Of a DNA stretch of 64,000 nucleotides, positions 12,567 through 21,429 are shown piece by piece (position 1 is the stretch's first letter; each line of letters opens with the position of its first letter). The notes beneath the pieces are model-generated. The model had not been told where the DNA came from. It saw only the letters and a program-made list of their open reading frames with translations, and did no database searches. The translations under genes were made by a program, and so were the position numbers. The DNA is from Lewinella sp. JB7 (GTDB taxonomy: Bacteria > Bacteroidota > Bacteroidia > Chitinophagales > Saprospiraceae). The stretch is from positions 879,396 through 943,395 of the forward strand of contig NZ_JANCTD010000001.1 of assembly GCF_024297185.1 (NCBI RefSeq). The letters are read 5' to 3'.

Positions 12567-13103
12567 TTATTCCTCCTCACCGGATGCCGGAGCATCGGCG
12601 GGTGGGGCAGGAGTGGTAGCGGCTGCTGCAGCGGCGGCGGTACCGGCGGTTTTCTGCTCGGTGTTGCTGCTCTTGGTGCCTCCACGACGACGGCGGCTGC
12701 GGCGGGTCTTACCGCTCGACTTCGCTCCATCCTTATTGTAGACCTCGTTGAAGTCAACCAGTTCAATCATGGCGGTTTCGGCGCCGTCACCGAGCCGGAA
12801 GCCCGTCTTGATCACGCGCAGGTAGCCACCGGGACGGTCACCGACCTTCTCGGCTACGGTGCTGAACAGTTCGTTGACCGCATCCTTGTTCTGCAGGTAG
12901 CTGAAAACGGTACGCCGGTTGTGGGTATCGTTGGTCTTCGACTTAGTGATCAGGGGCTCGGCGTACTTGCGCAGGGCCTTGGCCTTCGCCAGGGTCGTAT
13001 TGATGCGCTTGTGCGTGATGAGGGCAATGGTAAGGTTGCGCAGCAGAGCCTTCCGGTGGGCGCTCTTGCGACCTAAATGATTAACTTTCTTACCGTGACG
13101 CAT
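12567..13103 (-). CDS. rplQ: 50S ribosomal protein L17 with C-terminal extension
   Basis: 178 residues, against about 116-127 for the core protein. Residues 1-115 are a standard L17 ([20 protein letters not shown] start, [27 protein letters not shown]). After the conserved [14 protein letters not shown] comes a tail of about 60 residues: first a basic patch [10 protein letters not shown], then an Ala/Pro/Thr-rich low-complexity segment ending ASGEEE. Bacteroidota L17 proteins often carry tails of this kind, but this one is long and strongly biphasic. It is the last gene of the operon, followed by a terminator. Confidence 0.98.
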   Translation of the reverse strand: MRHGKKVNHLGRKSAHRKALLRNLTIALITHKRINTTLAKAKALRKYAEPLITKSKTNDTHNRRTVFSYLQNKDAVNELFSTVAEKVGDRPGGYLRVIKTGFRLGDGAETAMIELVDFNEVYNKDGAKSSGKTRRSRRRRGGTKSSNTEQKTAGTAAAAAAATTPAPPADAPASGEEE

Positions 13104-13233
13104 GTCAGGAAAAATTGGCCGGCAACACGCTCCTCCGACTCATTGCAGATCGGGCAACTGCGAGGGGGAGGGGTAATTTGCCGAGGTGGTTTAAGGAAAA
13201 CTACATCGTGATTGATGACCCGGGGGGAGTTCT

Positions 13234-13288
13234 TTAGTCGTCTAGTACGTTAGTAGTTTAGGGGTACACTAACGTACTAAGCGACTAA
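13234..13288. repeat. hairpin of CTA-rich repeat between rpoA and rplQ
   Basis: Two 21-base arms (13234-13254 and 13268-13288) pair except for two central positions; the inner 12 bases TAGTACGTTAGT and complement are perfect. The loop is 13 bases. Single-stranded continuation of the same CTA words runs to 13312. The hairpin lies in the unusually long 202-base gap between rpoA and rplQ, where it could attenuate or process the operon mRNA. No U-tract follows, so it is unlikely to be a full terminator. Confidence 0.75.
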
Positions 13289-13305
13289 GGAACTAAAATA
13301 CTAAC

Positions 13306-14307
13306 CTACTCTTCATCCAGCTTATACTTGCTCAGATCCATACCGAAGGTAAGGCCCTTCTCCACGAGAAGCTCTTCGATCTCGACGAGGGACTTCTTAC
13401 CGAAGTTGCGGAACTTGAGCAGTTCGTGGGTGTCGTAGCGAACGAGTTCGCCGAGGCTGTTGATTTTGGCGGCCTTGAGGCAGTTGTAGGCGCGTACCGA
13501 CAGATCGAGGTCCTCGAGGCTGGTCTTGAGCAACTTGCGCATGTGCAGGATGTGCTCGTCGACGATAGTCTCCTCGCGGGTACCGGTGCTCTGGAACTCG
13601 ATGGGCTCGTCGGTGATCAGCATCAGGTGCTGAATCAGGATACGGGCGGCTTCGCGAACGGCGTCTTCGGGGTGAATGGTGCCGTCAGTCTTGACTTCGA
13701 GAATCAGGTTTTCGTAGTCGGTGCGCTGACCTACCCGGGTGGACTCCACGCGGTAGGCGACGTTCTTGATCGGGGTGTAGATCGCGTCTACGGGAATGAC
13801 ACCGATGGGGGCGTTCTTGGGCAGGTTTTCGTCTGCGGGAATGTAGCCGTATCCTTTGGTGACCGTGAGTTCGACCTCGAGGTTAACGAAGGTCTCCATG
13901 GTACAGAGGAGCAGCTCAGGGTTCATCACCTTGAACACGTTGGTGTGCTCGTCGATGTCGGCGGCGGTGAACTGTTCCTTACCGCTGATGGTGAGGTAGA
14001 TCTTTTCCTCCTCCATGTCGTCGTTCTCGATGACTTGCTTGAGGCGGACCTGCTTCAGGTTGAGGATGATCTCGACGACGTCCTCCACAACGCCGCGGAT
14101 GGTGCCGAACTCGTGGTCGACACCGGCGATGCGCACGGCGGAAATGGCGAATCCTTCGAGGCTGCTGAGGAGCACACGACGCAGGGAGTTACCGATGGTC
14201 TGACCGAACCCGGGCTCCAGGGGCTTAAATTCGAAGTTGCCGTGGAACTCGTCCGACTTCTGCATCGTGATCTTGTCCGGCTTCTGGAAATTTAGGATAC
14301 TGCTCAT
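13306..14307 (-). CDS. rpoA: DNA-directed RNA polymerase subunit alpha
   Basis: 333 residues from the ATG at 14307 (SSILNFQKPDKITMQ follows); an earlier TTG would add eleven residues not seen in the family. The N-terminal domain (about 1-235) has the dimerisation and beta-contact motifs NSLRRVLLSSLEGFAISAVR; the C-terminal domain (about 260-325) has the helix-hairpin-helix LVRYDTHELLKFRNFGKKSL that contacts UP elements and activators. It assembles with beta and beta' into RNA polymerase core. It sits in the usual place between rpsD and rplQ. Confidence 0.98.
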   Translation of the reverse strand: MSSILNFQKPDKITMQKSDEFHGNFEFKPLEPGFGQTIGNSLRRVLLSSLEGFAISAVRIAGVDHEFGTIRGVVEDVVEIILNLKQVRLKQVIENDDMEEEKIYLTISGKEQFTAADIDEHTNVFKVMNPELLLCTMETFVNLEVELTVTKGYGYIPADENLPKNAPIGVIPVDAIYTPIKNVAYRVESTRVGQRTDYENLILEVKTDGTIHPEDAVREAARILIQHLMLITDEPIEFQSTGTREETIVDEHILHMRKLLKTSLEDLDLSVRAYNCLKAAKINSLGELVRYDTHELLKFRNFGKKSLVEIEELLVEKGLTFGMDLSKYKLDEE

Positions 14308-14420
14308 ATGATATTTCTGCTGTAAATTATTATGCCCCAACCGGCCACGGGCCTAATCAGGGCTAAAAATGGAGGGTGGCCGTACGTCCGGTGGCGGAAT
14401 ACGGCCACCCCCAACCCGAA

Positions 14421-15035
14421 TTACTTCGAGTAAAGTTCGACGATCAACTGGGTGTTGATCTTTTCGGGGATGTTCTCGCGCTCGGGGTAGGCGACGAAGG
14501 TACCTTCCATCTTCTCCGAGTTGAAGGTGAGCCAGCCGTGGTTGCGCACGTCGCTCTTTCCGTTCATGGTGTCGCGAATGACCTCCAGTCCCTGGGACTT
14601 ACCCCGTACCGATACGGTATCGCCGGGGCGGATCTGGGTGGAGGGAATATTGTTGAGGCGACCGTTGACCATGATGTGGCGGTGGGAAACCAGCTGGCGG
14701 GCGGCGCGGCGGGTAGGAGCCAGGCCGAGACGGAACACGACGTTGTCGAGGCGGGCTTCCAGGAACTGTAGCAACAACTCACCGGTGATGCCCCGGGAAG
14801 CGGCGGCCTTTTCGAACAGGTTGCGGAACTGCCGCTCCAGCACCCCGTAGGTGTACTTGGCCTTCTGCTTCTCCGTCAGCTGGAGCTTATAGTCGGAAGG
14901 TTGACGGCGACGGCCGCGGCTGTTGCCGTGCTGACCGGGCTTGTATTTTTTACGCTCGAAGGCGCGGCTGTAGCCGAATATGGGTTCGCCGAGGGCGCGG
15001 GCTTTCTTAGCCTTAGGACCAGTATATCTAGCCAT
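14421..15035 (-). CDS. rpsD: 30S ribosomal protein S4
   Basis: 204 residues, family length. The N-terminal half contains the conserved [19 protein letters not shown] start and the [15 protein letters not shown] segment; the S4 RNA-binding domain (about 94-155) has [20 protein letters not shown]. It nucleates assembly of the 30S body on 16S rRNA and in many bacteria autoregulates its operon. The zinc-binding cysteines of some S4 forms are absent (C-minus type). Confidence 0.98.
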   Translation of the reverse strand: MARYTGPKAKKARALGEPIFGYSRAFERKKYKPGQHGNSRGRRRQPSDYKLQLTEKQKAKYTYGVLERQFRNLFEKAAASRGITGELLLQFLEARLDNVVFRLGLAPTRRAARQLVSHRHIMVNGRLNNIPSTQIRPGDTVSVRGKSQGLEVIRDTMNGKSDVRNHGWLTFNSEKMEGTFVAYPERENIPEKINTQLIVELYSK

Positions 15036-15137
15036 AGTGACGTAATGTCTTTAGTTGTTGCGGAATGGTTTCCTCCGGGACGGGAAACGGATTAGCATCT
15101 TGACCGGGAAGCGGGCAAGCCCGGAACAGCGAAGTGC

Positions 15138-15536
15138 TTAAACGCGACGACGCTTGGGCGGACGACAGCCGTTGTGGGGCATCGGGGTAACGTCCTTGAT
15201 CTTGGCTACGCGAATACCGGCGCCGTCGATGGCGCGGATAGCGGCTTCCCGACCGCTGCCGGGGCCCTTCACGTAAACTTCCACGACGCGCAGACCGGCT
15301 TCGTAAGCAACGCGGGCGGCGTTACCGGAAGCTACCTGAGCGGCGTAGGGGGTGCTTTTCTTGCTGCCGCGGAATTTCTCCTTACCGGCACTGCCCCAGC
15401 TGATGACATCACCCTGCTTGTTGGTGATGGAAATGATGATGTTGTTGAACGTAGCCTGGATGTATACCAGTCCTTCGTTGTCAACCTTTACTTTGCGCTT
15501 CTTTACTACGCGGCCGGCTGCCTGTCTCTTAGCCAT
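15138..15536 (-). CDS. rpsK: 30S ribosomal protein S11
   Basis: 132 residues, family length. Conserved segments are [32 protein letters not shown] and [13 protein letters not shown], and the C-terminal [15 protein letters not shown] is the usual mRNA-proximal tail of the 30S platform. The ATG overlaps the stop of rpsM by one base (TAATG), which implies translational coupling. Confidence 0.98.
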   Translation of the reverse strand: MAKRQAAGRVVKKRKVKVDNEGLVYIQATFNNIIISITNKQGDVISWGSAGKEKFRGSKKSTPYAAQVASGNAARVAYEAGLRVVEVYVKGPGSGREAAIRAIDGAGIRVAKIKDVTPMPHNGCRPPKRRRV

Positions 15537-15913
15537 TACTTAGTCGCTTTTTTCTTGTTCGCTACGGTCTTACGCTTGCCCTTGCGGGTACGTGCGTTGG
15601 TCTGGGTACGCTGTCCGCGCAGGGGGAGACCCTTGCGGTGGCGGAGGCCGCGGTAGCAGCCGATGTCCATAAGACGCTTGATGTTAGTGGATACCTCGGT
15701 CCGCAGATCACCCTCTACCTTATACTCATTGGTGATGAGGTTGGAGATGGTACGGATGTCCTCGTCGGTCCAGTCCTGCACCTTCGTGTTGTGATCGACG
15801 TTAGCGCGGTCGAGGATCTCGCCGGCCCGGGTGTCGCCTACGCCGAAGACGTAGGTCAAACTGATAATGCCGCGCTTGTTACGCGGCAGATCTACTCCTG
15901 CAATTCTTGCCAT
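15536..15913 (-). CDS. rpsM: 30S ribosomal protein S13
   Basis: 125 residues. [20 protein letters not shown] is a standard N-terminus; [20 protein letters not shown] near residues 93-112 is the conserved segment before the basic tail that contacts tRNA in the P site. It forms the head of the small subunit with S19. Stop and next start overlap (TAATG). Confidence 0.98.
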   Translation of the reverse strand: MARIAGVDLPRNKRGIISLTYVFGVGDTRAGEILDRANVDHNTKVQDWTDEDIRTISNLITNEYKVEGDLRTEVSTNIKRLMDIGCYRGLRHRKGLPLRGQRTQTNARTRKGKRKTVANKKKATK

Positions 15914-15930
15914 AGTAACTCTAGCTTAGC

Positions 15931-16047
15931 TTATCCCTGACGTTGCTTGAACTTGGGGGTCTTCTTATTGATGATGTAAACTTTTCCCTTGCGGCGGACG
16001 ATCTTGCAATCGGCCGAACGCTTCTTTACGGAGGGTCTGACTTTCAT
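15931..16047 (-). CDS. rpmJ: 50S ribosomal protein L36
   Basis: A 38-codon gene: [20 protein letters not shown], then [18 protein letters not shown]. This is the full length of L36. It has one Cys (C14) and an Arg at the place of a later ligand, so it is the zinc-free (C-minus) form. It sits between infA and rpmM-type genes in the canonical order infA-rpmJ-rpsM, with 17 bases to rpsM. Confidence 0.97.
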   Translation of the reverse strand: MKVRPSVKKRSADCKIVRRKGKVYIINKKTPKFKQRQG

Positions 16048-16083
16048 AGTAAAAGAATTTACGACCAGCGGCAGTGCGACAGT

Positions 16084-16302
16084 CTATTTGTAACGGTAAG
16101 TGATGCGTCCCCGGCTTAGATCGTAGGGGCTCATCTCCACCGCTACCTTATCACCGGGAAGAATCTTGATGTAGTGCATCCTCATCTTTCCGGAGATCGT
16201 TGCCTTGATTTCGTGGTCGTTTTCCAGCCGTACCCGGAACATAGCGTTCGAGAGGGCTTCTTCAATCACGCCATCCTGCTTGATCAGGTCTTTTTTGGAC
16301 AT
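16084..16302 (-). CDS. infA: translation initiation factor IF-1
   Basis: 72 residues, exactly the family length, with a single OB fold: [38 protein letters not shown] and the ending [12 protein letters not shown]-1 occupies the A site of the 30S subunit during initiation. It is the first gene of the operon here and has the strong promoter at 16321-16352, leaving a short leader of some 14-20 bases. Confidence 0.98.
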   Translation of the reverse strand: MSKKDLIKQDGVIEEALSNAMFRVRLENDHEIKATISGKMRMHYIKILPGDKVAVEMSPYDLSRGRITYRYK

Positions 16303-16320
16303 GTTTTAAATTTCGGAGGG

Positions 16321-16352
16321 CAAAGGTAAGATTATTTTTCTCACCACCCAAA
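16321..16352 (-). promoter_or_regulatory. Bacteroidota-type promoter of the infA operon
   Basis: On the minus strand TTTG (16349-16352) and TACCTTTG (16321-16328) are separated by 20 bases. This is a full match to the sigma-ABfr consensus of the phylum (TTTG at -33, TAnnTTTG at -7), placed just upstream of infA. It lies downstream of map, so the ribosomal operon has its own start independent of map. Confidence 0.8.
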
Positions 16353-16438
16353 TGGTTTACGAACTTGTTTTCACTAAGTAAAGGCTTAGCGAACGGAAGT
16401 AGTTGACATTCAAGTGGATTAGGTGCCCTCGCTGCGAG

Positions 16439-17314
16439 CTAGGCCATGACCAGCGGCTGGTAGCGGGCCACCAGTTCTTCGTCGATGTTATCGACTACCT
16501 TAAGGTTTGGATTCTGGCGAATAGCCTCCTCAATGGGCCGGTGGTCGCTCATCAGATCGGCCGGCTCGCCGTCAGGGCGGATAGCGATGGAGTGCTCGTA
16601 GTGAGCCGCGGGAAGCCCGTCGACGGTAATGATGGTCCAGCCGTCCTCCCGGCTCACGACGCTGCGCTTGCCGAGGGTGATCATGGGCTCGATGGCGATG
16701 ATGAGGCCGGCCTTGAGCACGGGGCCACGTCCCCGCTTTCCGAAGTTAGGTACGTCCGGAGCTTCGTGCAGACTGCGGCCCAGACCGTGACCAACCAGTT
16801 CGCGTACCGCGCCGTAACCGCATTCCCGCTCGGTGTACTGCTGGACGGCGTGGCTGATGTCGCCGACCCGGTTGCCGTGGCGCGCGGCGTCGATGCCTAG
16901 ATAAAGGCTGTGCTTCGTGCGCCGGCAGAGTTCCATGACGTTCTCGGCCACGTCGCCGACGCAGAAGGTATAGGCCGCGTCACCGTAGAATTCATCCACG
17001 ACGGTACCGCAATCGATGGAGAGGATGTCGCCGTCGCGGAATACCTGATCCTGGTCGGGCAGGCCGTGCACCACCTCCTCGTTCTTCGAGACCAGCAGGG
17101 TGGACGGGCAGCCGTAAAGCCCCTTGAAGCCCGGCACGGCCCCGTGGTCGCGGATGTAAGTTTCGGCAAAAGTGTCGATCTCCTTACCCGTAAGTCCGGG
17201 GCGGAGCATCTTGCCGACCTCGGTCAGGGTTTCGCACACCAGCAGGCAGGCAGCACGGCTGCGCTCGATTTCCTCGGGCGTCTTGTAAATCATCTTACGG
17301 CCTTTCCTGCCCAT
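16439..17314 (-). CDS. map: type I methionine aminopeptidase with C-terminal extension
   Basis: 291 residues from the ATG at 17314, or 284 from the second ATG at 17293, where IYKTPEEIERSRAAC matches the usual N-terminus. The pita-bread fold carries all five metal ligands in their usual contexts: DILSIDCGTVVDEFYGDAA (two Asp), GHGLGRSLHEAPD (His), AIEPMIT (Glu) and YEHSIAI (Glu). It removes the initiator methionine. After the last ligand the chain runs about 45 residues longer than typical type I enzymes (DLMSDHRPIEEAIRQNPN and on). It precedes infA as in many relatives, but secY is not next to it: the upstream neighbour is divergent parA. Confidence 0.96.
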   Translation of the reverse strand: MGRKGRKMIYKTPEEIERSRAACLLVCETLTEVGKMLRPGLTGKEIDTFAETYIRDHGAVPGFKGLYGCPSTLLVSKNEEVVHGLPDQDQVFRDGDILSIDCGTVVDEFYGDAAYTFCVGDVAENVMELCRRTKHSLYLGIDAARHGNRVGDISHAVQQYTERECGYGAVRELVGHGLGRSLHEAPDVPNFGKRGRGPVLKAGLIIAIEPMITLGKRSVVSREDGWTIITVDGLPAAHYEHSIAIRPDGEPADLMSDHRPIEEAIRQNPNLKVVDNIDEELVARYQPLVMA

Positions 17315-17456
17315 ATTGTCGTGGTTTCAAGGGTAGTTAACGCATTGGGCACCGGGTGGTTGAACCCGGGGGCGACATCGCGGACCTTCCACCGGCCGGC
17401 ACGGCTCTTGGGGAATTGTCGTTGCACCCGCGTCCCCGCCGTCCCTTCCTGTTTTG

Positions 17457-17464
17457 TACCTTCG
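17457..17464 (+). promoter_or_regulatory. candidate -7 element upstream of parA
   Basis: TACCTTCG, one base from TAnnTTTG, ends six bases before the ATG at 17470. If used, the transcript would be nearly leaderless. No TTTG at the right -33 distance was found, so confidence is low. Confidence 0.35.
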
Positions 17465-17469
17465 CGCCC

Positions 17470-18252
17470 ATGGCAAAAGTCGTTGCGATTGCGAACCAAA
17501 AGGGTGGGGTGGGGAAGACCACGACCACGATCAACCTGGGAGCCTCCCTGGCCATCCTGGAACGCAAAGTGCTGATCATCGACGCCGATCCTCAGGCGAA
17601 TGCCACCAGCGGCGTAGGCATCCCGGCCGACGAGCTGGAGGCCAGTATTTACGAGGTACTCATCAACGGGCTCGACGTCAACGAGGTGATCTACGAAACG
17701 GAGACCCCCAACTTGCACATCATTCCCTCCAGCATTAACCTGGTAGGCGCCGAAGTCGAGCTCATCAACCGTTTCCGCCGGGAGGACGTGATCAAGAACA
17801 GCATCATCGAGCCCCTGCGCAGCTACTACGACTACATCCTGATCGACTGTCTGCCCAGCCTCGGCCTGCTCACCATTAATGCCCTGACGGCGGCCGACTC
17901 CGTCATCGTGCCCGTCCAGTGTGAATACTTTGCCCTGGAGGGGCTGTCGAAGTTGCAGAATACCATCCGGCTCGTCCAGCAGCAACTCAATCCCCGGCTC
18001 AAGCTCGAGGGTATCCTGCTGAGTATGTACGATCAGCGCCTGCGGCTGGCCAATATGGTGGTGGAGAAGGTACGCGAAGGCTTTGGGGATCAGGTGTTCG
18101 ACACCATCATTCACCGCAACGCGCGCATCAGTGAGGCCCCGAATATGCACATGCCCGTGGTGATGATCAACGCCGGCAGCCGCGGAGCCAACAATTTTCT
18201 CAACCTCGCCGAGGAGTTTTTACTTAAGAACGGCGAGAAGATTACCAAGTGA
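17470..18252 (+). CDS. ParA/Soj family chromosome-partition ATPase
   Basis: 260 residues from the ATG at 17470 ([18 protein letters not shown]). The deviant Walker [10 protein letters not shown] (about 11-19), the A' region [12 protein letters not shown] (about 36-47) and Walker [16 protein letters not shown] are typical of chromosomal Soj; Leu replaces the first Pro of the usual DCPPSL. It should bind DNA as an ATP dimer and move ParB-parS complexes. No parB follows: the next gene, a membrane protein, starts inside the parA stop (GTGA overlap). Confidence 0.93.
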   Translation: MAKVVAIANQKGGVGKTTTTINLGASLAILERKVLIIDADPQANATSGVGIPADELEASIYEVLINGLDVNEVIYETETPNLHIIPSSINLVGAEVELINRFRREDVIKNSIIEPLRSYYDYILIDCLPSLGLLTINALTAADSVIVPVQCEYFALEGLSKLQNTIRLVQQQLNPRLKLEGILLSMYDQRLRLANMVVEKVREGFGDQVFDTIIHRNARISEAPNMHMPVVMINAGSRGANNFLNLAEEFLLKNGEKITK

Positions 18253-19766
18253 GCCGAAAAAAACGCCGCAAGGCCCCCCAGACCGCCGCCGTCCCCACCT
18301 CCCCGCCGGACTCCGCCCCCGTCTCGAGCCGGTGGCGCTTCTTCGTGTGGATGTGCGCCTTCTTTTTCTTTGCCGCCCTGATCATCCGGTTGGACGTGAT
18401 CACCGCCTGGCCCGGGGCGGAGGGGTTCGCCCTGGCCCAGGCCGTCGGCAACGACTGGGGAGCTTACCTGCCCGCCGCCCTCAATCACGCCCTCCTGCCG
18501 CTGGGGCTTTCCATCGATACCGAAACGGACGCCATCTTCTTGTTTCCCCGCCTGGTATCGGCGACCTGTTTGTTGCTGACGGGCTTCTTCACCCACCGTT
18601 GGGCGAAACGACTCTTCGGGCGCCAGGTAAGCGAACTGACCCTGCTGTGCGCGGGCGCCTCCCTCTTTCTGCCCTTCTTCGGTAAGGTAGCGTCAGCCGA
18701 TGCCCTGGCCCTGCTCGGACACGCGGGCATGTTCTGGACCGTGATGCTGTACGGACTAGCCGGCGATACCCGCAAGATGCTGCCCTTCGGAATTTTCGTG
18801 ATGCTGGCCGCCATTGCCGCTCCGGTGTCGACTCTGCTACTAGGACTGATGCTGGTGATCCTCACCGTTTTTCAGCGCACCGACTACAACTGGCAGACGC
18901 CGGCCGGACTATCGGTTGGGATCTCCTGCCTGGTTTTGCTCGTGCAGGGCCCCCAGGAAGCGAACACCTACTGGTACTACGGACAGGAAGACAGCCGGGT
19001 GCTCGATCTACTGTATTACGGTTTGCTCGGTATGCTTCCCCTGGCCGGATGGCTGGTGGCGGGGATCCGTGACCTTATTTATAAAAATCAGAAGTTCGAG
19101 CAATTTTCACTCATCATCGCGATGGCACTGGTAAGTACCTTACTTGCCCAGTCGCTACTCTTCATGCTGTTGCTGTCGCTCGTGGCCGGTAAGCAGATGC
19201 AATTGTACTTCCGGGAAGCCAATTATCCCTGGAAGAACTACGTCAAGACAACCTTCGTGCTGCACCTGATCCTGGCCTTCGTAGCCGTCTTTTTGTTGTT
19301 GCTCGGCGGCGGACTGGCGTTTCCGGGCGCGGGATTCCGGGCGGCGCTGGGTATGGCGGCGGCGTACTGGATCTTCAGTTTACTGGCTACGCTGGGCGTT
19401 TTCGGAGACCGGCGCGACTTCGCCATCGGCGGATCGGTGCTTGCCGGTATGCTTACCGTAATGTTCTTCTGGGTGCAGGTATACCCCTACCTCGAAGCCG
19501 AGCGGACCTGGCCGTCACGCCTCCTGGAGGCGGACATTGAGCCGTCTACGCTGCGGTTACCGGATGAGGCTTACGAGAGTGAGCTGAGCAGTGCCCTGCC
19601 GTATTTCGTGCGGGCCGGCTGGCAACTGGACGAGGGCGGGGAGTATCGTCTTTATCACCTGCCGGCCACCGATACTACCGCGCGGGAGGGGGGCGGCGGC
19701 GCGCGGGTGCGGGGCCGTTCCATGGTAATGCCGGGCATTTTTGGCATACAAGCCGTGGGCCAGTAG
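18249..19766 (+). CDS. multi-pass membrane protein, GT39/ArnT-like topology
   Basis: 505 residues with a basic, Pro-rich cytosolic start ([11 protein letters not shown]) and about 10-12 hydrophobic helices, then a soluble C-terminal part of about 90 residues. After helix 1 comes [20 protein letters not shown], which sits where lipid-phosphate-dependent glycosyltransferases of the ArnT/PMT type carry an acidic loop, but the key Asp pair is not clear, so the assignment is tentative. The GTG start overlaps the parA stop by four bases, so the two are translated together. The last 15 codons are Gly/Arg-rich and probably disordered. Confidence 0.6.
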   Translation: MSRKKRRKAPQTAAVPTSPPDSAPVSSRWRFFVWMCAFFFFAALIIRLDVITAWPGAEGFALAQAVGNDWGAYLPAALNHALLPLGLSIDTETDAIFLFPRLVSATCLLLTGFFTHRWAKRLFGRQVSELTLLCAGASLFLPFFGKVASADALALLGHAGMFWTVMLYGLAGDTRKMLPFGIFVMLAAIAAPVSTLLLGLMLVILTVFQRTDYNWQTPAGLSVGISCLVLLVQGPQEANTYWYYGQEDSRVLDLLYYGLLGMLPLAGWLVAGIRDLIYKNQKFEQFSLIIAMALVSTLLAQSLLFMLLLSLVAGKQMQLYFREANYPWKNYVKTTFVLHLILAFVAVFLLLLGGGLAFPGAGFRAALGMAAAYWIFSLLATLGVFGDRRDFAIGGSVLAGMLTVMFFWVQVYPYLEAERTWPSRLLEADIEPSTLRLPDEAYESELSSALPYFVRAGWQLDEGGEYRLYHLPATDTTAREGGGGARVRGRSMVMPGIFGIQAVGQ

Positions 19767-19816
19767 GGGTGCGGACCGTTCGCGTGAACTACATTTAGGG
19801 CTTAACTCGATCATGT

Positions 19817-21145
19817 ATGAACACTGCACGCGTCTGGACCTGGGCCATCACCGTGGCCCTGGGAGGCTTTTTATTCGGATTCGACACCGCAGTCATCAGC
19901 GGCGCGGAGAAAGCCATCCAGGCTGAATTCGGCCTCAGCGACCTGGCCATCGGGCAGATCGTGGCGATGGCGCTCTACGGAACCATCATCGGGGCCATCT
20001 TCGGGGGGGTGCCCGCCGACAAGTACGGCCGTAAGGTTACCCTGATCGCCATCGCCGTGCTCTACCTGATTTCCGCCGCGGGATCAGCCCTGGCGGCGGA
20101 TCCTCTGCAGCTCAATATTTTCCGCTTCCTGGGCGGTCTCGGGGTGGGGGCCAGCTCGGTCGTCGCGCCCCTGTACATTACCGAGGTTGCCCCGGCGCGG
20201 GTGCGCGGTCAGCTGGTGGCGGCCTTTCAGTTGAACCTGGTACTCGGCATTCTGATTGCCTACTTCAGCAACTACCTCATCGTAGGGGCGACGGAAACTG
20301 TCGACTGGCGACTGATGCTGGGCGTCGAAGTCGTTCCCGCCCTGCTGTTTCTGGTACTCCTCTTCTTCGTACCGCGCAGTCCGCGGTGGCTCATCACGAA
20401 GGGGGGCTTTCGGGAAGAGGCCCGCGCGGTACTGCAACGCATCGACCCGACGACCGCCGAGCACGAGCTGGCCCAGATCGAGGCTTCCAATACGACCCGG
20501 GAGACGGTGGCGCTCGGCAAGTTCTTCAGCGGCAAGTACAACCGGCCTATTTTGTACGCCTTCCTCTTCGGGTTCTTCAACCAGGTCTCCGGGATCAACG
20601 CGGTCATCTACTATGCTCCCCGCATTTTCGAGGCCGCTAACCTGGGGACGGAGAGCGCGCTGCTTTCCTCGGTGGGCATCGGGGTCATCAACGTGATTTT
20701 CACCTTCATCGGCATGTACCTGATCGACCGGAGCGGCCGGAAAAAACTGATGTACATCGGCACCTTCGGCTACCTGGTCTCCCTATCGGCCGTATCGTGG
20801 GCATTCTTTACCGGCAATTTGGAGGGGTTGATCGTTCCGATCTGGCTCTTCGTGTTTATTGCCAGTCACGCCATCGGTCAGGGGGCGGTGATCTGGGTCT
20901 TCATCAGTGAGATCTTCGGCAACGAGGTGCGCGGACTGGGAGCGTCCCTTGGCAGCACTACCCACTGGATCTTCGCCGCGCTGATCGGGGGCAACTTTCC
21001 CTGGCTGGCGAGCACCTTCGGGGAGGGACCCATCTTCGCGCTTTTCGCCCTGTGCATGGTCGGTCAGTTAGCGTTCGTTTACTTCCTGATGCCCGAAACC
21101 AAGGGCGTGGAACTCGAGGACCTGCAGAAGGAATTGGTGAGCTAG
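19817..21145 (+). CDS. sugar porter family MFS transporter
   Basis: 442 residues, 12 membrane segments, with sugar-porter signatures: GGFLFGFDTAVISGAEKAIQ in helix 1, the DKYGRK loop (about 73-78), PRSPRWLITKGG in the central loop, NQVSGINAVIYYAPRIF in helix 7 and PETKGVELEDLQ at the C-terminus. It should import a monosaccharide such as glucose or xylose by proton symport. The ATG at 19817 is chosen over an out-of-frame ATG four bases earlier. No sugar-use genes lie next to it. Confidence 0.92.
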   Translation: MNTARVWTWAITVALGGFLFGFDTAVISGAEKAIQAEFGLSDLAIGQIVAMALYGTIIGAIFGGVPADKYGRKVTLIAIAVLYLISAAGSALAADPLQLNIFRFLGGLGVGASSVVAPLYITEVAPARVRGQLVAAFQLNLVLGILIAYFSNYLIVGATETVDWRLMLGVEVVPALLFLVLLFFVPRSPRWLITKGGFREEARAVLQRIDPTTAEHELAQIEASNTTRETVALGKFFSGKYNRPILYAFLFGFFNQVSGINAVIYYAPRIFEAANLGTESALLSSVGIGVINVIFTFIGMYLIDRSGRKKLMYIGTFGYLVSLSAVSWAFFTGNLEGLIVPIWLFVFIASHAIGQGAVIWVFISEIFGNEVRGLGASLGSTTHWIFAALIGGNFPWLASTFGEGPIFALFALCMVGQLAFVYFLMPETKGVELEDLQKELVS

Positions 21146-21164
21146 GATCGGTCAGAACTATTTA

Positions 21165-21426
21165 GTTAAGGTTGAGCCCTTGCAGGGCGACCCAGTAACA
21201 CGGGTAATGACCCCGCAGCTAAGGTTGAGCCCTTCTAGGGCGACCCTGTACCGCGGGTAATACAGGGTCGGCCCAGAGGGCCTCAACCTTAGTGCCTTCG
21301 TTGCCGAAGTATTTAGCAAAGCTTGAGCCCTTCCAGGCGACCCCGCAGCAAAGCTTGAGCCCTTCCAGGGTGACCCGGTAACTCGGGTAGAACAGGGTCA
21401 GGCCAGAGGGGGCCTCCACCTTGGTT
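21165..21426. repeat. tandem degenerate intergenic repeats with inverted symmetry
   Basis: At least four units share the core GAGCCCTTNCAGGGCGACCC, starting near 21169, 21221, 21321 and 21350. In the second unit AAGGTTGAG at 21221-21229 pairs with CTCAACCTT at 21282-21290, and GACCCTGTA pairs with TACAGGGTC inside it, giving a two-stage hairpin; the last unit has a decayed version of the same plan. The block lies between convergent genes (sugar porter and TPR protein), where it might serve as a bidirectional terminator. It resembles the GGGC/GCCC palindromic intergenic repeats common in Bacteroidota genomes. Confidence 0.75.
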
Positions 21427-21429
21427 CGT

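Noticed and set aside
13426-14295. 289-codon frame opposite rpoA
   Set aside because: Val/Asp/Gly-rich shadow of an unquestionable rpoA.
21165-21426. CRISPR-like or small coding repeat region
   Set aside because: Units are degenerate and self-complementary, without unique spacers; the short leftward open frame inside has no start context or family features.
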